Part shown: positions 45,598 to 54,539 of the stretch, piece after piece
Layout of the letters: every line of letters starts with the position of its first letter
How positions within the stretch are numbered: the first letter of the stretch is position 1
From: Pyronema omphalodes
Lineage: Eukaryota > Ascomycota > Pezizomycetes > Pezizales > Pyronemataceae
Direction of reading: 5' to 3'
DNA: 64,000 bases
Assembly (NCBI GenBank): GCA_024516155.1
Contig: JAJJXM010000017.1
Location: 806,001 to 870,000 of the forward strand
Made by a program: the position numbers and the translations under genes
Notes under the pieces: model-generated
What the model saw: only the letters and a program-made list of their open reading frames with translations
The model's database searches: none
Told to the model about the DNA's origin: nothing

Positions 45598-46536
45598 ATG
45601 GCTAGCCCCATAAACCCCGAGAACCACCAACAATCCGGCGGCTGGTACCGCCAGGATGCCCCATCACCGACAACCACGTATCCCCCACACGATGCCCAAC
45701 ACTGGACCTTTTGTTACGACGACTACTGCGCCACACATCGACAATCGAAAGAAAACTACAACTATTTTCCAACCGCTGGGCGGAAAGGAACCAACGAATG
45801 CAACTGCGGACGGACGCAGGATCCCGAGTTAGAGGCTGTGATCAGGAAGAAACATCTGGACGTTCGGAAGGCCTGTCGGGCCTGGCAACGAGGGAAGAGG
45901 GTCTGCTACGACTGTGGGTTTCTGGTTAACATGGATGGCCATGAAGCTAGATGCGGCGCCACAGGGCCTGCCCGCTCCACGACAACTCCCGCTCCGACAC
46001 CGGATGGACCGACCCCCGTCCCGGAGAAAGACCAGCAGCACCCCAACGGGGAACAGCCACCAACAGCACCCGAGCTGGCCTCGGAAACCTCGAGCGAGAC
46101 TTTGATGGAGAAGAGGTACGTCCCTGTCTACCTCATGTCTCCGAACAGGGACCCCGAACGACTCGCAATAAACCTCTCTTTCTACGGACCACCCACTGGA
46201 AAGGAAGAGGTGCCACCGCCGACCCACACCCCACCGCCATTCGAGGGGTCCTCGTTGCCGGAGCACTCCAGCACTGGTTTCGGAGGGGACCCTTCCTGCC
46301 GCCAACGACTATCCGGCAGATGCCGCCGAAAGAATCGCAATCACCGTCGGCAACGACAACCCCGACCTCGTCCCCATGGGGAACATCAGACAAGCCTCGT
46401 CGGAGTCTCGGCCTGGAGGGGGGAGCTACTGTCACGAACCGCTAGGGATATGCTTCTGGGAGGGATTGTAACCACAGCTGGGCTGTGGTTCGTGGGTGTG
46501 ACGCTGGGGATGGCGTACGTCACGGTTAGGGTTTAA
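45598..46536 (+). CDS. third ORF of element A: Cys/His-rich domain plus C-terminal transmembrane tail encoded by the LTR
   Basis: 312 residues, starting five bases after the pol stop in the -1 frame relative to pol. The N-terminal domain (about 35-120) has C-x4-C-x2-H (HWTFCYDDYCATH), CNCGRTQDPELE, RKACRAWQRGKR, CYDCGFLVN and H-x3-C. A Pro-rich linker follows. The C-terminus reads through the polypurine tract (SAWRGELLSR) and the LTR boundary at residue 278, ending in a hydrophobic helix (MLLGGIVTTAGLWFVGVTLG). No signal peptide is seen, so a tail-anchored topology with the N-terminus in the cytosol is inferred. The ORF in element B is homologous and collinear. The function is unknown to me; it does not look like an envelope glycoprotein. 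Confidence 0.8.
   Translation: MASPINPENHQQSGGWYRQDAPSPTTTYPPHDAQHWTFCYDDYCATHRQSKENYNYFPTAGRKGTNECNCGRTQDPELEAVIRKKHLDVRKACRAWQRGKRVCYDCGFLVNMDGHEARCGATGPARSTTTPAPTPDGPTPVPEKDQQHPNGEQPPTAPELASETSSETLMEKRYVPVYLMSPNRDPERLAINLSFYGPPTGKEEVPPPTHTPPPFEGSSLPEHSSTGFGGDPSCRQRLSGRCRRKNRNHRRQRQPRPRPHGEHQTSLVGVSAWRGELLSRTARDMLLGGIVTTAGLWFVGVTLGMAYVTVRV
46415..46429 (+). promoter_or_regulatory. polypurine tract of element A
   Basis: GGAGGGGGGAGCTAC lies immediately before the 3' LTR; the usual plus-strand primer position. It is also coding sequence of the third ORF. Confidence 0.8.
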
Positions 46537-47188
46537 GCGAAGAGGTGGAGCTAGGGCTAGGCGAGAGGAGTTAGGGTTCAGCGAGGGACAAGGGGGTAAG
46601 TGCGGGGTGGAACGAGGAGGGTTTCCTCGAGGTTTGGATTATGTTTTGCTTATGTTTTGTATTGTGTTATGCTTATGTTTTGTATTGTGTTTTGCTTATG
46701 TTTTGTATTTGTTTTGTATGATGTTTTGGTTTATGTTTGTATTGTGTTTTAGTTAGGTTTTGGGAGTCACGGTGGAGCGAGGGGTGTCTCATGATGGATG
46801 GAATATCTGCGGGTCAGATGAAGTTGGGAAATCACATGAGCACAGGGACAAAGGTATATAAGGGGACATTTGTATTTCATTAGTCTAGTACGCAATCAAT
46901 TATCTATTTACACAAATCCTATCTACACACTGCAGTTCTATCATCTAAACCGTGACCACAAACCCAGCCCATCCCAACATACTTACCCATCCCGAATACC
47001 TACCTATCCCCCACCCAGATCCCCATCCGACGATCCTATCAGAGGCAACGCTGCAGGGACATCCTGTGTACAAGGTAAGTACTGCCTGAGCCCGTGACTA
47101 ACTCACCTAGAAGTCCAGAGCCGAACCCGATTGCATAGCAATCCGACGGTTGTATCGCCTGTCGGCCGTGTGTAGCCGGATTTTGACA
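46430..47188 (+). repeat. 3' LTR of element A
   Basis: 759 bp, same length as the 5' LTR. Differences seen: TTAGGGTTC versus TTAGGGTTA near 46577, and TATGATG versus TATTATG near 46718. It carries the last 35 codons and stop of the third ORF. Confidence 0.96.
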
Positions 47189-49164
47189 ACCGTTACCGAT
47201 GTAACTTCCCAGACCAGGGCTTCGTGGTCGGAAGTGGTTGCGTGTTCCGGGTCCAGGAGGGTGCGGGCACTCACGTACGGAGAGAGTTCCATTGTGGCGA
47301 ACACCAAGTCGATTACGCTATGGCGTTGTTGTCCCGTTTGTGAGTGAGTTTCCTCTCCATCTCCGACGTAGCGGAGGTCATGCGCGTCCATCAGGTCTTC
47401 GAGGAAGAGGTGGTGGATGGGTTGTGTGCAGCGGGGGTTCCACCTCGCGCTGTGCGCATTAAAATCTCCGGCGATGACGGTGACACGAGTGATTATTCGT
47501 GACCATGCTATGTTCCGGGCTGGTCTGACGCCGTCGGATGCTCTAGGAGCGTTGTAGACGTCAACCACCCTCAGTTTTCGAAGTCCCCGACAAAGAATGT
47601 CCAGGACTTGAACGTCTCCTTCCCCTTCCGCTGCTAGTTCCTCCCGGGGGCGGACGGTCCAGACAGAGTCCTTGCGAACCCCAACCAACACCCTCCTTCC
47701 CCAGACGAAGTTGAACGCTGGGTGGCGCCACCCTTGGAAGATCGGGGGTTCCTGGATTAGGACCACGTCGCTCCCCAGCGTCACTCCGCTCTCCATTATG
47801 GCAGTTAGAGCCTCACCGCTCTTTCTGCAATTGTGCTGTAGAACCTGAATTGGTTTCATAATTCAGGTTCTGGGGGCACAACGGCATCTGTCACCGTCTC
47901 GGAAGAGGAGGCAAGAACGGTGTCTTGCGTTGGAGCAAGGGTGGAGGAGGATTCGGGGACCCCATCGGATAGGTCCATGGCTGAGGCGTCGCCGGTATCG
48001 GAGGCTTGTTGTGAAGTATCGGGGGCGTTGACGGAGGGGGCTGGCTCCTCGAGGGCTGGGCGGGTCACGATTGCGGTGGGTTTAACCGTGCGCGGCATCC
48101 TGGCGAGGCGGGCAGCTGCCACCGCGGCCATACGGTCAGGGCACGAATGATCGTTTGCGTAGTGGTTGCCACCGCAGTTGGCACACTTCGGGGTAGCAGG
48201 GTGTGTTTACACGCTGTGCCTCGGGGTCTGGAGCAATCGGAGAGGTCGCATGCGGGGTGGTTAGAGGTTGCATGGTGCTCTGCGCAAAAGACGCAGCGGA
48301 AGATTGTTGGTGTTGAGCAGCGTTCGCGGATGTGGCCCCATTTGAGGCATCCAGAACACTGGCTGTCAGGCCCTTCGAAGACGTACATCTCCGCGCGGTG
48401 ACGTCTGCTGCCCAGCAATACTCCTTTCGAGATTAGCATTTTCGCGGCGGCGGAGCTGCGTACGAAGAAGACGGCGGAGGAGCTCTGGATTTCGCCATTG
48501 GCATAGCGGGTTCGGACTGTCTCCGTTTTGCCTAACCACCTGATGTTGGGCAACACTTCCACACCAGCGTGGTTTGCTTGTACCTCGATTTAGAGGCGTT
48601 GGACGCCTTGAGAGCCCTCACCCATGAAACGATCCAGCGGGACGCCGTGGACTTTCAGACAAACCCAACGGTCGAGTTCCTCAACTCCCGTAACCTCACT
48701 ATCGACCTCACGCACGGCGTTGAGGATGTCCCCACGGTACAGTCCTAAGAGGGTTGCGGCAGCCACACCGGGGACCGTTGTGGCGGTGATGGTGCCTTTG
48801 GCATTGCGGGCGACTTTTAGGATGCGGTGGAATTGGGGAGCGTTCTTGAACCACAAGCAGTTGTTGATGGCTGCGGTGAACGCTTCATCCACTTGTTTTG
48901 ATGCTGGTGCGGCTTCGCGACGGGTGAATACAATGCGGCGTACCTCAGTTGGGAGATTCTGGGCGGGAGCGTATGGATTTGCGGCTTTTTGTTGGAGTTT
49001 TTTGGAGTGACGGGACTGGTGGGCGGTCCATTCCTGTGGGGGAGGCTGGGGGGGGAGGTGTACACTGGATGCTGCTGCATATGTTTGCGCAGCAGTGGGT
49101 TGGACGGCCACTGGTGGGGGTTTGCGGGGGGCCGGGGCGGCGATGGGCGGCGCTCGGGGGACAG
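47189..49164 (-). mobile_element. LINE copy 2, segment 3 (ORF1 C-terminal part and endonuclease)
   Basis: Minus strand. The endonuclease frame starts at the ATG at 47859 (MKPIQVLQHNCRKSG) and is intact to the element A junction, with VLIQEPP, AGDFNAHSARW, VIDLVFATMEL and TSDHEALVWE. The ORF1 stop overlaps this start as ATGA (47859-47856). ORF1 upstream carries zinc knuckles (CSGCLKWGHIRERC, CVFCAEHHA), a frameshift near 48190 and an in-frame TAA at about 48592. Ends are the element A TSD (47189-47193) and the element B TSD GACAG (49160-49164). Confidence 0.93.
47856..49159 (-). pseudogene. LINE copy 2 ORF1, C-terminal two thirds
   Basis: Collinear with ORF1 of LINE copy 1. Conserved stretches are AFTAAINNCLWFKNAPQFHR, ARNAKGTITATTVPGV and NGEIQSSSAVFFV, with CCHC knuckles near 48170-48400. 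One in-frame stop (about 48592) and one frameshift (about 48190) break it. The N-terminal coiled-coil part is at 56669-56948, beyond element B. Confidence 0.9.
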
Positions 49165-50168
49165 TGTTAAGGGCGCCACGCAGATATCGATATCTGAGGT
49201 AGGCGACACACAAAGGTACGTCTATTCTTTCGTTGGTACCTATCGAGGTAGGCTGGCTGTTTTCTTGGTAGCGTGGCCGGTTGGGAGGGGGAAGTGATAG
49301 GTGGTGATGGAAGGGGTTAGGGTTGGGTGCTCTGGGGTTTTGCGTGATCTCGTTCAGCACACGGACAGACAATCTTGGAGTGGTCAAAGTAAGTTGGGGT
49401 GAAAGGTGATTGATTGCGTGAAGACTAACTACAGCGTTCCTCCCTTCTCCTTATATACATTAATCTCCTCCTTTTCCTCGTAACCCGAGGGGCTCATGCC
49501 CAGCAGTCCGACCCCCGGAGCTTCCCATAATTCCCGTAAGTCTTCACGCCCCTTTGTTTCCCATACTAACTAACTAACTAATAATAATAATTACAAACAT
49601 ATACCTGCTAAATAATCGCGTATCCTTTTTCTGGCTTCTTCCTATTTCTCCTCGCCTTCCGAAACGCGCGCCTCGCTTTCCTAATCCTACGCGAGCTCTC
49701 GCGCAGCTCCGTATTCGATCCACCTTCGCGCGTCACCTTCCCGTCGCTCCCTCCTCCGCTCCTTGCCGAAACTTCTTCCGTCTCTTTTCCCCAGCTCGGC
49801 CGAGCTCCACCGAGCTCCACCGAGCTCCACCGAGCTGTGTTACCTTCCTCGCCGTATCCTCCGGAGCTCTCCATAGCTCACCGAAGCTGTACCGAAGCTT
49901 CGCCGAGCTCCGTCCTGCTTCATCTCGCTTTCCTTCGTCCCACCTCGTTCCACCTCTTCCCCGACGACCTTCTTGTTCCTTTTTCCTCCTTGACCCCGCG
50001 ACCTTCTTGTTCCTTTTTCCTCCTTGTCCCCCGTGGTCTTCTTGTTCCTTTGTTATTCTCGTCGTCCCGTGGTAGCCAAGTACCACACCGTTACCGTAAT
50101 TCCCAACGCCCATGTGATTGCTGACGCAACCATAGCTCCTATCAACATGTCATTGTTGATTCTTGACA
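49165..50168 (-). repeat. 3' LTR of element B
   Basis: In element orientation it begins TGTCAAGAATC and ends CCTTAACA. It carries the last 38 codons of the third ORF, GAGCTCCACC direct repeats (about 49796-49834), repeats of CTTCTTGTTCC (49965-50050), and TATATAA in the complement near 49465. Confidence 0.96.
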
Positions 50169-50829
50169 TTAGCCCCCTTTCCAGGGCCGAGGCTCCGACG
50201 AGGCTTCTTGGGTCTGATAGGTGAGTGGGTTCCTGAATTCGTCGGTGGTTGGGAATGGGTTGGGGACCCGGGGTTAGAGGATAGTAGGGTGACCGGGGCT
50301 CTGGTTCGGGAGGTCGTTCCGTATCGAGGGCCTGCGTTGGTTGAAGTTCCCTCTGAGAAGAGGATGCAGGGAGGTTGGGTTTTCTGGGTTCTTCTGGGTT
50401 GGGTAGCGTCGTGTGGGTTTCGTCGTAATTGGTGAGTTCGGGGATTCTCGTGGGGATTCGGCATCGTGAGGAGTGTTGGGTTAGGTTGACGAGGAATCCG
50501 CATTGATGGCAGATGCGTCTTCCTTGTTGCCATCGTCGGCAGGCTTTTCGGGGGTTAAGTCGTTGGGTTCGGATGACTTCGTCGAGTTCGGGGGAATGCG
50601 TTTCACCACAGTAGCAGTGGTCCATCGGGTATCCGTTTTCTCCGGGAGGATTATAGGGGTTTTTCTGATTTTTTTGTTCTTGGTGAGTAGTACACTGGTC
50701 TTCGCGACAGAAGGTCCAGTGCAGGTTTTCGTGGGGTATATCGAAGAAAGGTAGGGGAAAGGTCAGATCGTGGTTCCGGACCATCGTCTCTTCCGAGGAG
50801 GTGTACTCCTGCGGGGAATCGTTTCTCAT
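50053..50829 (-). CDS. third ORF of element B: Cys/His-rich domain plus LTR-encoded transmembrane tail
   Basis: 258 residues, start ATG at 50829, two bases after the pol stop (TAG 50834-50832) and in the -1 frame relative to pol, the same relation as in element A. Residues 37-115 carry HWTFCREDQCTTH, CYCGETHSPELDEVIR, RKACRRWQQGRR, CHQCGFLVN and H-x3-C, aligning with A throughout. A Pro-rich linker leads to SLVGASALERGLMSR, which spans the polypurine tract and LTR edge (residue 221). The end is a hydrophobic segment (MLIGAMVASAITWALGITV) and a short basic tail. Cysteine spacing and tail are kept while the linker has diverged, which suggests a functional protein. Role unknown. Confidence 0.82.
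   Translation of the reverse strand: MRNDSPQEYTSSEETMVRNHDLTFPLPFFDIPHENLHWTFCREDQCTTHQEQKNQKNPYNPPGENGYPMDHCYCGETHSPELDEVIRTQRLNPRKACRRWQQGRRICHQCGFLVNLTQHSSRCRIPTRIPELTNYDETHTTLPNPEEPRKPNLPASSSQRELQPTQALDTERPPEPEPRSPYYPLTPGPQPIPNHRRIQEPTHLSDPRSLVGASALERGLMSRINNDMLIGAMVASAITWALGITVTVWYLATTGRRE
50169..50185 (-). promoter_or_regulatory. polypurine tract of element B
   Basis: On the minus strand CCTGGAAAGGGGGCTAA directly precedes the 3' LTR; it is coding sequence of the third ORF. Confidence 0.75.
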
Positions 50830-50831
50830 TG

Positions 50832-53800
50832 CTAATTTTTTGGTGCTGGTTTTCGGGGGTATTTCCGGTGGAAGTCCTGGATGGCTTCTGGGGAGTTGTC
50901 GAAGTTGCCGGAGTGATACCAGGTCTTATCCTCGTCGTGGAATCCCTTCCACTTGACCTTATACTGTAGTTGTTTTCGGTAGTAACGGGAGTCAATTATT
51001 TCTTCGACTTCCCACTCTTGTTGTCCATCCACGATGATCGCCGGAGGAGGAGGTTTGGTGTGTCCGGGGATGGGGGAATACTTTGTTGTGGTGGGTTCTA
51101 AGAGGGAGAGGTGAAAGACGGGGTGGATTTTTACGCTGGGGGGAAGTTCGAGTTTATATGCTTTTGTTCCTATTTTTTCAAGGATGGTGTAGGGCCCTAA
51201 AAGTTTGTAGTCCAATTTATTCGAAGGGCGGGTTGTTTTTATGAACTTCCTTTTTAGCCATACCTTATCTCCTTTTCTCAAAATGGGGTCGGGTTTCCTT
51301 TTCCTATTTGCCTGTTCCGCTTGTTCTGCCTGTGCCCATTGTATTTCTGTACGTAGTTGATTTTGTAGATTATTTAAGGAGGTAACATAATCTGATACAT
51401 CGGGGGTGGGGGTTTTTTCTGTACTAAGGTCCGGTTGAAATCTCGGGTGATATCCATAGTTTGCGTAGAACGGAGTAATTCCTAAGGTTTCGGATTTGGT
51501 ATTGTTGTAACAAAACTCGGCGATAGGCAATAGTGTTTTCCAGTTATCTTGCTGGTAATTACAATATGCTCGTAAATATTGTTCCAGCGTAGCATTTGTT
51601 CTTTCTGTCTGCCCATCCGTTTCGGGATGAAATGCTGTACTGAGGTTCCGAGTTGTTCCCATGGCTTCCATTATTTGTTTCCAAAATTTCGAGGTAAACA
51701 ACGACCCTCGGTCGGATACGATACTGTTGGGGAGGCCATGGGCTCGTACTATGTGGGTGATAAATCCTTCGGCTAAGTCTTTCGGACCCATCGTGTCGTT
51801 GCATGCAACAAAGTGGGCCATCTTGGTGAGTCGATCCACTATGACCCACAACGAATTACTTCCTTCCGTTTCAGGTAATCCGGTGATAAAGTCCATGGAT
51901 ATGGAGTCCCATGGTCTCGTTGGTAGTTGCAATGGTTTGAGGAGTCCGAAGGGGGCATGGCGGATTGGTTTTATTCGTTTGCACGTATCACAGTTGTCTA
52001 CGTACCTCTGTACGTATTGACGCTGTTGTGGCCAGTAGTATTTTCTGGAGAGGAGCTCAAGTGTTCGAGCTCGCCCTGGATGACCCGCGACGAGTGCGTC
52101 GTGGTGATCGTGGAGGATCTGCAGACGGAGTTCGTCATCTTGAGGTATCCAGATGCGTCCCTCGTATGTTAATAACCCGTTCCGTTCCTCGCACAGTCCT
52201 AGTGCTACCTTGTTATCTTGTCGTTCGCCGCTTCGTAATTTCTTCAGGACGTCTCTTATTTCTGGATCGGTCGTCATTTTTGTTTTTATTAGTTTTATTA
52301 TATCCCCATCTGTTTTAATGTTTACTACCTCGGTGGTATTGACAACGAAAGTTTGTTCCGGGAGTAAAATGCGGTCCTTGTTTTGTCGATGTTTCGCCTC
52401 CCCTTCCCAGGGCGAGTCTCCTGACTCGCGGGAAAGGATGTCCGGTTTTCCAGCCAATTTGCCCGGTCTATACACGATGCGGAAGTCATAATTGGCAAGT
52501 ACTTCTCCCCACCGTGCCTGGCGTAAATTGAGATCTTTTTTTGTTTGCCAATACTCTAGGTTTTTGTGGTCCGTCAGTATTTTGATTTGTTGTTGGGTAC
52601 TTTTGCAGTAAGTTGCCCATTTTTGTAGACTTTCCACAATTGCGAGCAATTCTTTATCATGTATGTCATAATTTCGTTCGGCATCTTTTAACTTTCGGGA
52701 GAAGTATCCAAGTGGATGTAGCACACCGTCCGAGTCTGGTTGGGAGCAGACCGCACCGATAGCGTAATCGGATGCGTCTGTTTCTAGGGTAATGGGTTGG
52801 CTGGGTTCGAAATGGCGTAAGATGGGTTGGGTTATCATGGCGAGTTTAATGTTGTCGAACGCTTGTTGTGCCGCATCGTCCCAGACAAAAGGTGTATCTT
52901 TTCGGATAAGTTTCGTGAGCGGTGTGGTAATTTTGCTGAAATCTCGTATGAACCTTCTATAGAAATTCGCAAAGCCAAGGAAGCTTTGGATTCCTTTTAC
53001 GTTCGTTGGCTCTTTCCATTCTTTTACCGCTCTGACTTTTTCCGGGTCCATCGAGATTCCTTCTGGGGCGATGATGTATCCGAGGTATTCCGTTTTGTGT
53101 GTGTGAAATTCACACTTTGTTGCTTTTAGTTTGAGGCCTACGTCTTGGATTCGTGTTAGGATTAATCGTACATGGTCACGATGTTGTTGCAGATTGTCGG
53201 AGTAAATTAAAATATCATCTAGGTATGCGATACAAAATATGTCGAGATAGTCGCTGAGTACTTCATTCATCCAACGCTGGAATGATGCCGGTGCATTGGT
53301 CAATCCGAAAGGCATTACTAGATATTCATAGAGACCGTATTTCGTCCGAAAAGCGGTTTTCCATTCATCCCCCTTGGCTATCCGCAAGTTGTGATAGGCG
53401 TCTCTTACATCTAACTTGGTGTAAATCTTTGCTTTTGATAGTCGATCCAAGGCTTCTCCAATCAATGGGAGCGGAGTCCGGTCTTTGATGGTTATGGCAT
53501 TAAGCCCCCGGTAGTCCACGCATAAGCGGAGCCCCCCGTCTTTCTTTTTTACAAAATGGATTGGGGCCCCCGCCGGGGAGGTTGAGCTTCTGATCCAACC
53601 CTTTTCCAAGCTACTATCGATATATTCTTTTAATGCTTGAAGTCGGTTTTCGTCAAGGGCTCGCAATGGTTCGAACGGCGGTGATTTATTTTCAAGTAAG
53701 GGGATTTGGTGGTCTTGGCGTCGATGTGGCGGTAGGACGGTTTTGTTGTTGTCTCTGAACACTGCTAGATGGTCGTGATATTCCCGCGGTACGATTTTTT

Positions 53801-54539
53801 CTGGAGTTTGTTGTGCCGGGGAGGTGGCTTTCTCGGCGTCTTCCTTGTCCTCTGGTACGTTATTATAACGTTCGTTTGACTCATTTGTGAAGAATATCTC
53901 CTCGTACGCGGAAGAAAGTTCGCTCAGCGAGTCTTCCTGGTCCTCGTGGCTTTTGTTTCCTTTGCCTTGTGTTGTTTGTTGGTATTGTCGTATTGCTGCT
54001 TCTTCGGGAATAGTTCTGGCGTGTGGGGATTGTTCCAAGCAGTATTTTGCACATTTCTCGGAATCGAACGTTACTCTTCCTTCCTTCCAATCAATGTTTG
54101 GATTGTGCTTTTTTAACCATGGTAATCCCATTATTATCGGTGAGTTTCCAATAGTGATGCAGTGGAGTTTTATGTCTTCGTGATGATTGTTGATGGTTAA
54201 CTTAACGGTGGTGTCGTGGGTCACTGGCCCACTTGCAATTTCTCTTCCGTCAACTGCGAGGACTCTTCTTGGGATTATTTTTTTATTTAGGGGCAGTTGG
54301 ATTTGGTACGCGTAATCTTGGTCAATGAAATTTTCTGTAGCCCCGCAGTCGACCATGGCGGTGGTATGATGTGTTTTGTTATTTTTTCCTTGAATAGTGA
54401 CCTTCAAGATAATGTTTTCGTCACGTTGGTATCGTCCTATGCTTGATATTATGAGGGGGCGATCGGGGGGTTTTGGTTCGATGTTCTTTTTCCCCAGGAG
54501 CGGCGTCGGACTTCTTACTCCTGGGGATCCTCTTTTCCC
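50832..54539 (-). CDS. pol of element B: protease, RT, RNase H, integrase, chromodomain
   Basis: The frame is open from the slippery heptamer (54539) to TAG at 50834-50832, 1,235 codons, in the -1 frame relative to gag; there is no ATG at its beginning. Protease: [70 protein letters not shown]. RNase H: LETDASDYAIGAVCSQP. Integrase: zinc finger (HHDALVAGHPG...CDTCKRIKP), MDFITGLP, VSDRGSLFTS, HPETDGQTERTNATLEQ, then the GPY region (YKLLGPYTILEKIG). Chromodomain: EWEVEEIIDSRYY, VKWKGFHDEDKTWYH, with aromatic residues at the positions expected for a methyl-lysine cage. It is made as Gag-Pol by -1 frameshifting, then processed by its own protease. Intact. Confidence 0.96.
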   Translation of the reverse strand, partial: GKRGSPGVRSPTPLLGKKNIEPKPPDRPLIISSIGRYQRDENIILKVTIQGKNNKTHHTTAMVDCGATENFIDQDYAYQIQLPLNKKIIPRRVLAVDGREIASGPVTHDTTVKLTINNHHEDIKLHCITIGNSPIIMGLPWLKKHNPNIDWKEGRVTFDSEKCAKYCLEQSPHARTIPEEAAIRQYQQTTQGKGNKSHEDQEDSLSELSSAYEEIFFTNESNERYNNVPEDKEDAEKATSPAQQTPEKIVPREYHDHLAVFRDNNKTVLPPHRRQDHQIPLLENKSPPFEPLRALDENRLQALKEYIDSSLEKGWIRSSTSPAGAPIHFVKKKDGGLRLCVDYRGLNAITIKDRTPLPLIGEALDRLSKAKIYTKLDVRDAYHNLRIAKGDEWKTAFRTKYGLYEYLVMPFGLTNAPASFQRWMNEVLSDYLDIFCIAYLDDILIYSDNLQQHRDHVRLILTRIQDVGLKLKATKCEFHTHKTEYLGYIIAPEGISMDPEKVRAVKEWKEPTNVKGIQSFLGFANFYRRFIRDFSKITTPLTKLIRKDTPFVWDDAAQQAFDNIKLAMITQPILRHFEPSQPITLETDASDYAIGAVCSQPDSDGVLHPLGYFSRKLKDAERNYDIHDKELLAIVESLQKWATYCKSTQQQIKILTDHKNLEYWQTKKDLNLRQARWGEVLANYDFRIVYRPGKLAGKPDILSRESGDSPWEGEAKHRQNKDRILLPEQTFVVNTTEVVNIKTDGDIIKLIKTKMTTDPEIRDVLKKLRSGERQDNKVALGLCEERNGLLTYEGRIWIPQDDELRLQILHDHHDALVAGHPGRARTLELLSRKYYWPQQRQYVQRYVDNCDTCKRIKPIRHAPFGLLKPLQLPTRPWDSISMDFITGLPETEGSNSLWVIVDRLTKMAHFVACNDTMGPKDLAEGFITHIVRAHGLPNSIVSDRGSLFTSKFWKQIMEAMGTTRNLSTAFHPETDGQTERTNATLEQYLRAYCNYQQDNWKTLLPIAEFCYNNTKSETLGITPFYANYGYHPRFQPDLSTEKTPTPDVSDYVTSLNNLQNQLRTEIQWAQAEQAEQANRKRKPDPILRKGDKVWLKRKFIKTTRPSNKLDYKLLGPYTILEKIGTKAYKLELPPSVKIHPVFHLSLLEPTTTKYSPIPGHTKPPPPAIIVDGQQEWEVEEIIDSRYYRKQLQYKVKWKGFHDEDKTWYHSGNFDNSPEAIQDFHRKYPRKPAPKN

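Larger units (their letters stand above)
39362..47188 (+). mobile_element. LTR element A: complete Ty3/gypsy chromovirus, frameshifted gag-pol
   Basis: 7,827 bp including two 759-bp LTRs (39362-40120 and 46430-47188) with TSD ACCGT at 39357-39361 and 47189-47193. I saw only two LTR differences by eye, so the insertion is recent. Order: 5' LTR, self-primer binding site, gag, protease-RT-RNase H-integrase-chromodomain, third ORF, polypurine tract, 3' LTR. It sits inside the endonuclease/RT linker of LINE copy 2. Gag and pol carry many single-base frameshifts, so the copy should not be autonomous. Confidence 0.97.

Noticed and set aside
45598..46536. Envelope glycoprotein (retrovirus-like env)
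   Set aside because: No signal peptide, no furin-like cleavage site, no ectodomain-like cysteine pattern; a Cys/His domain with a C-terminal anchor fits better with a cytosolic tail-anchored protein.
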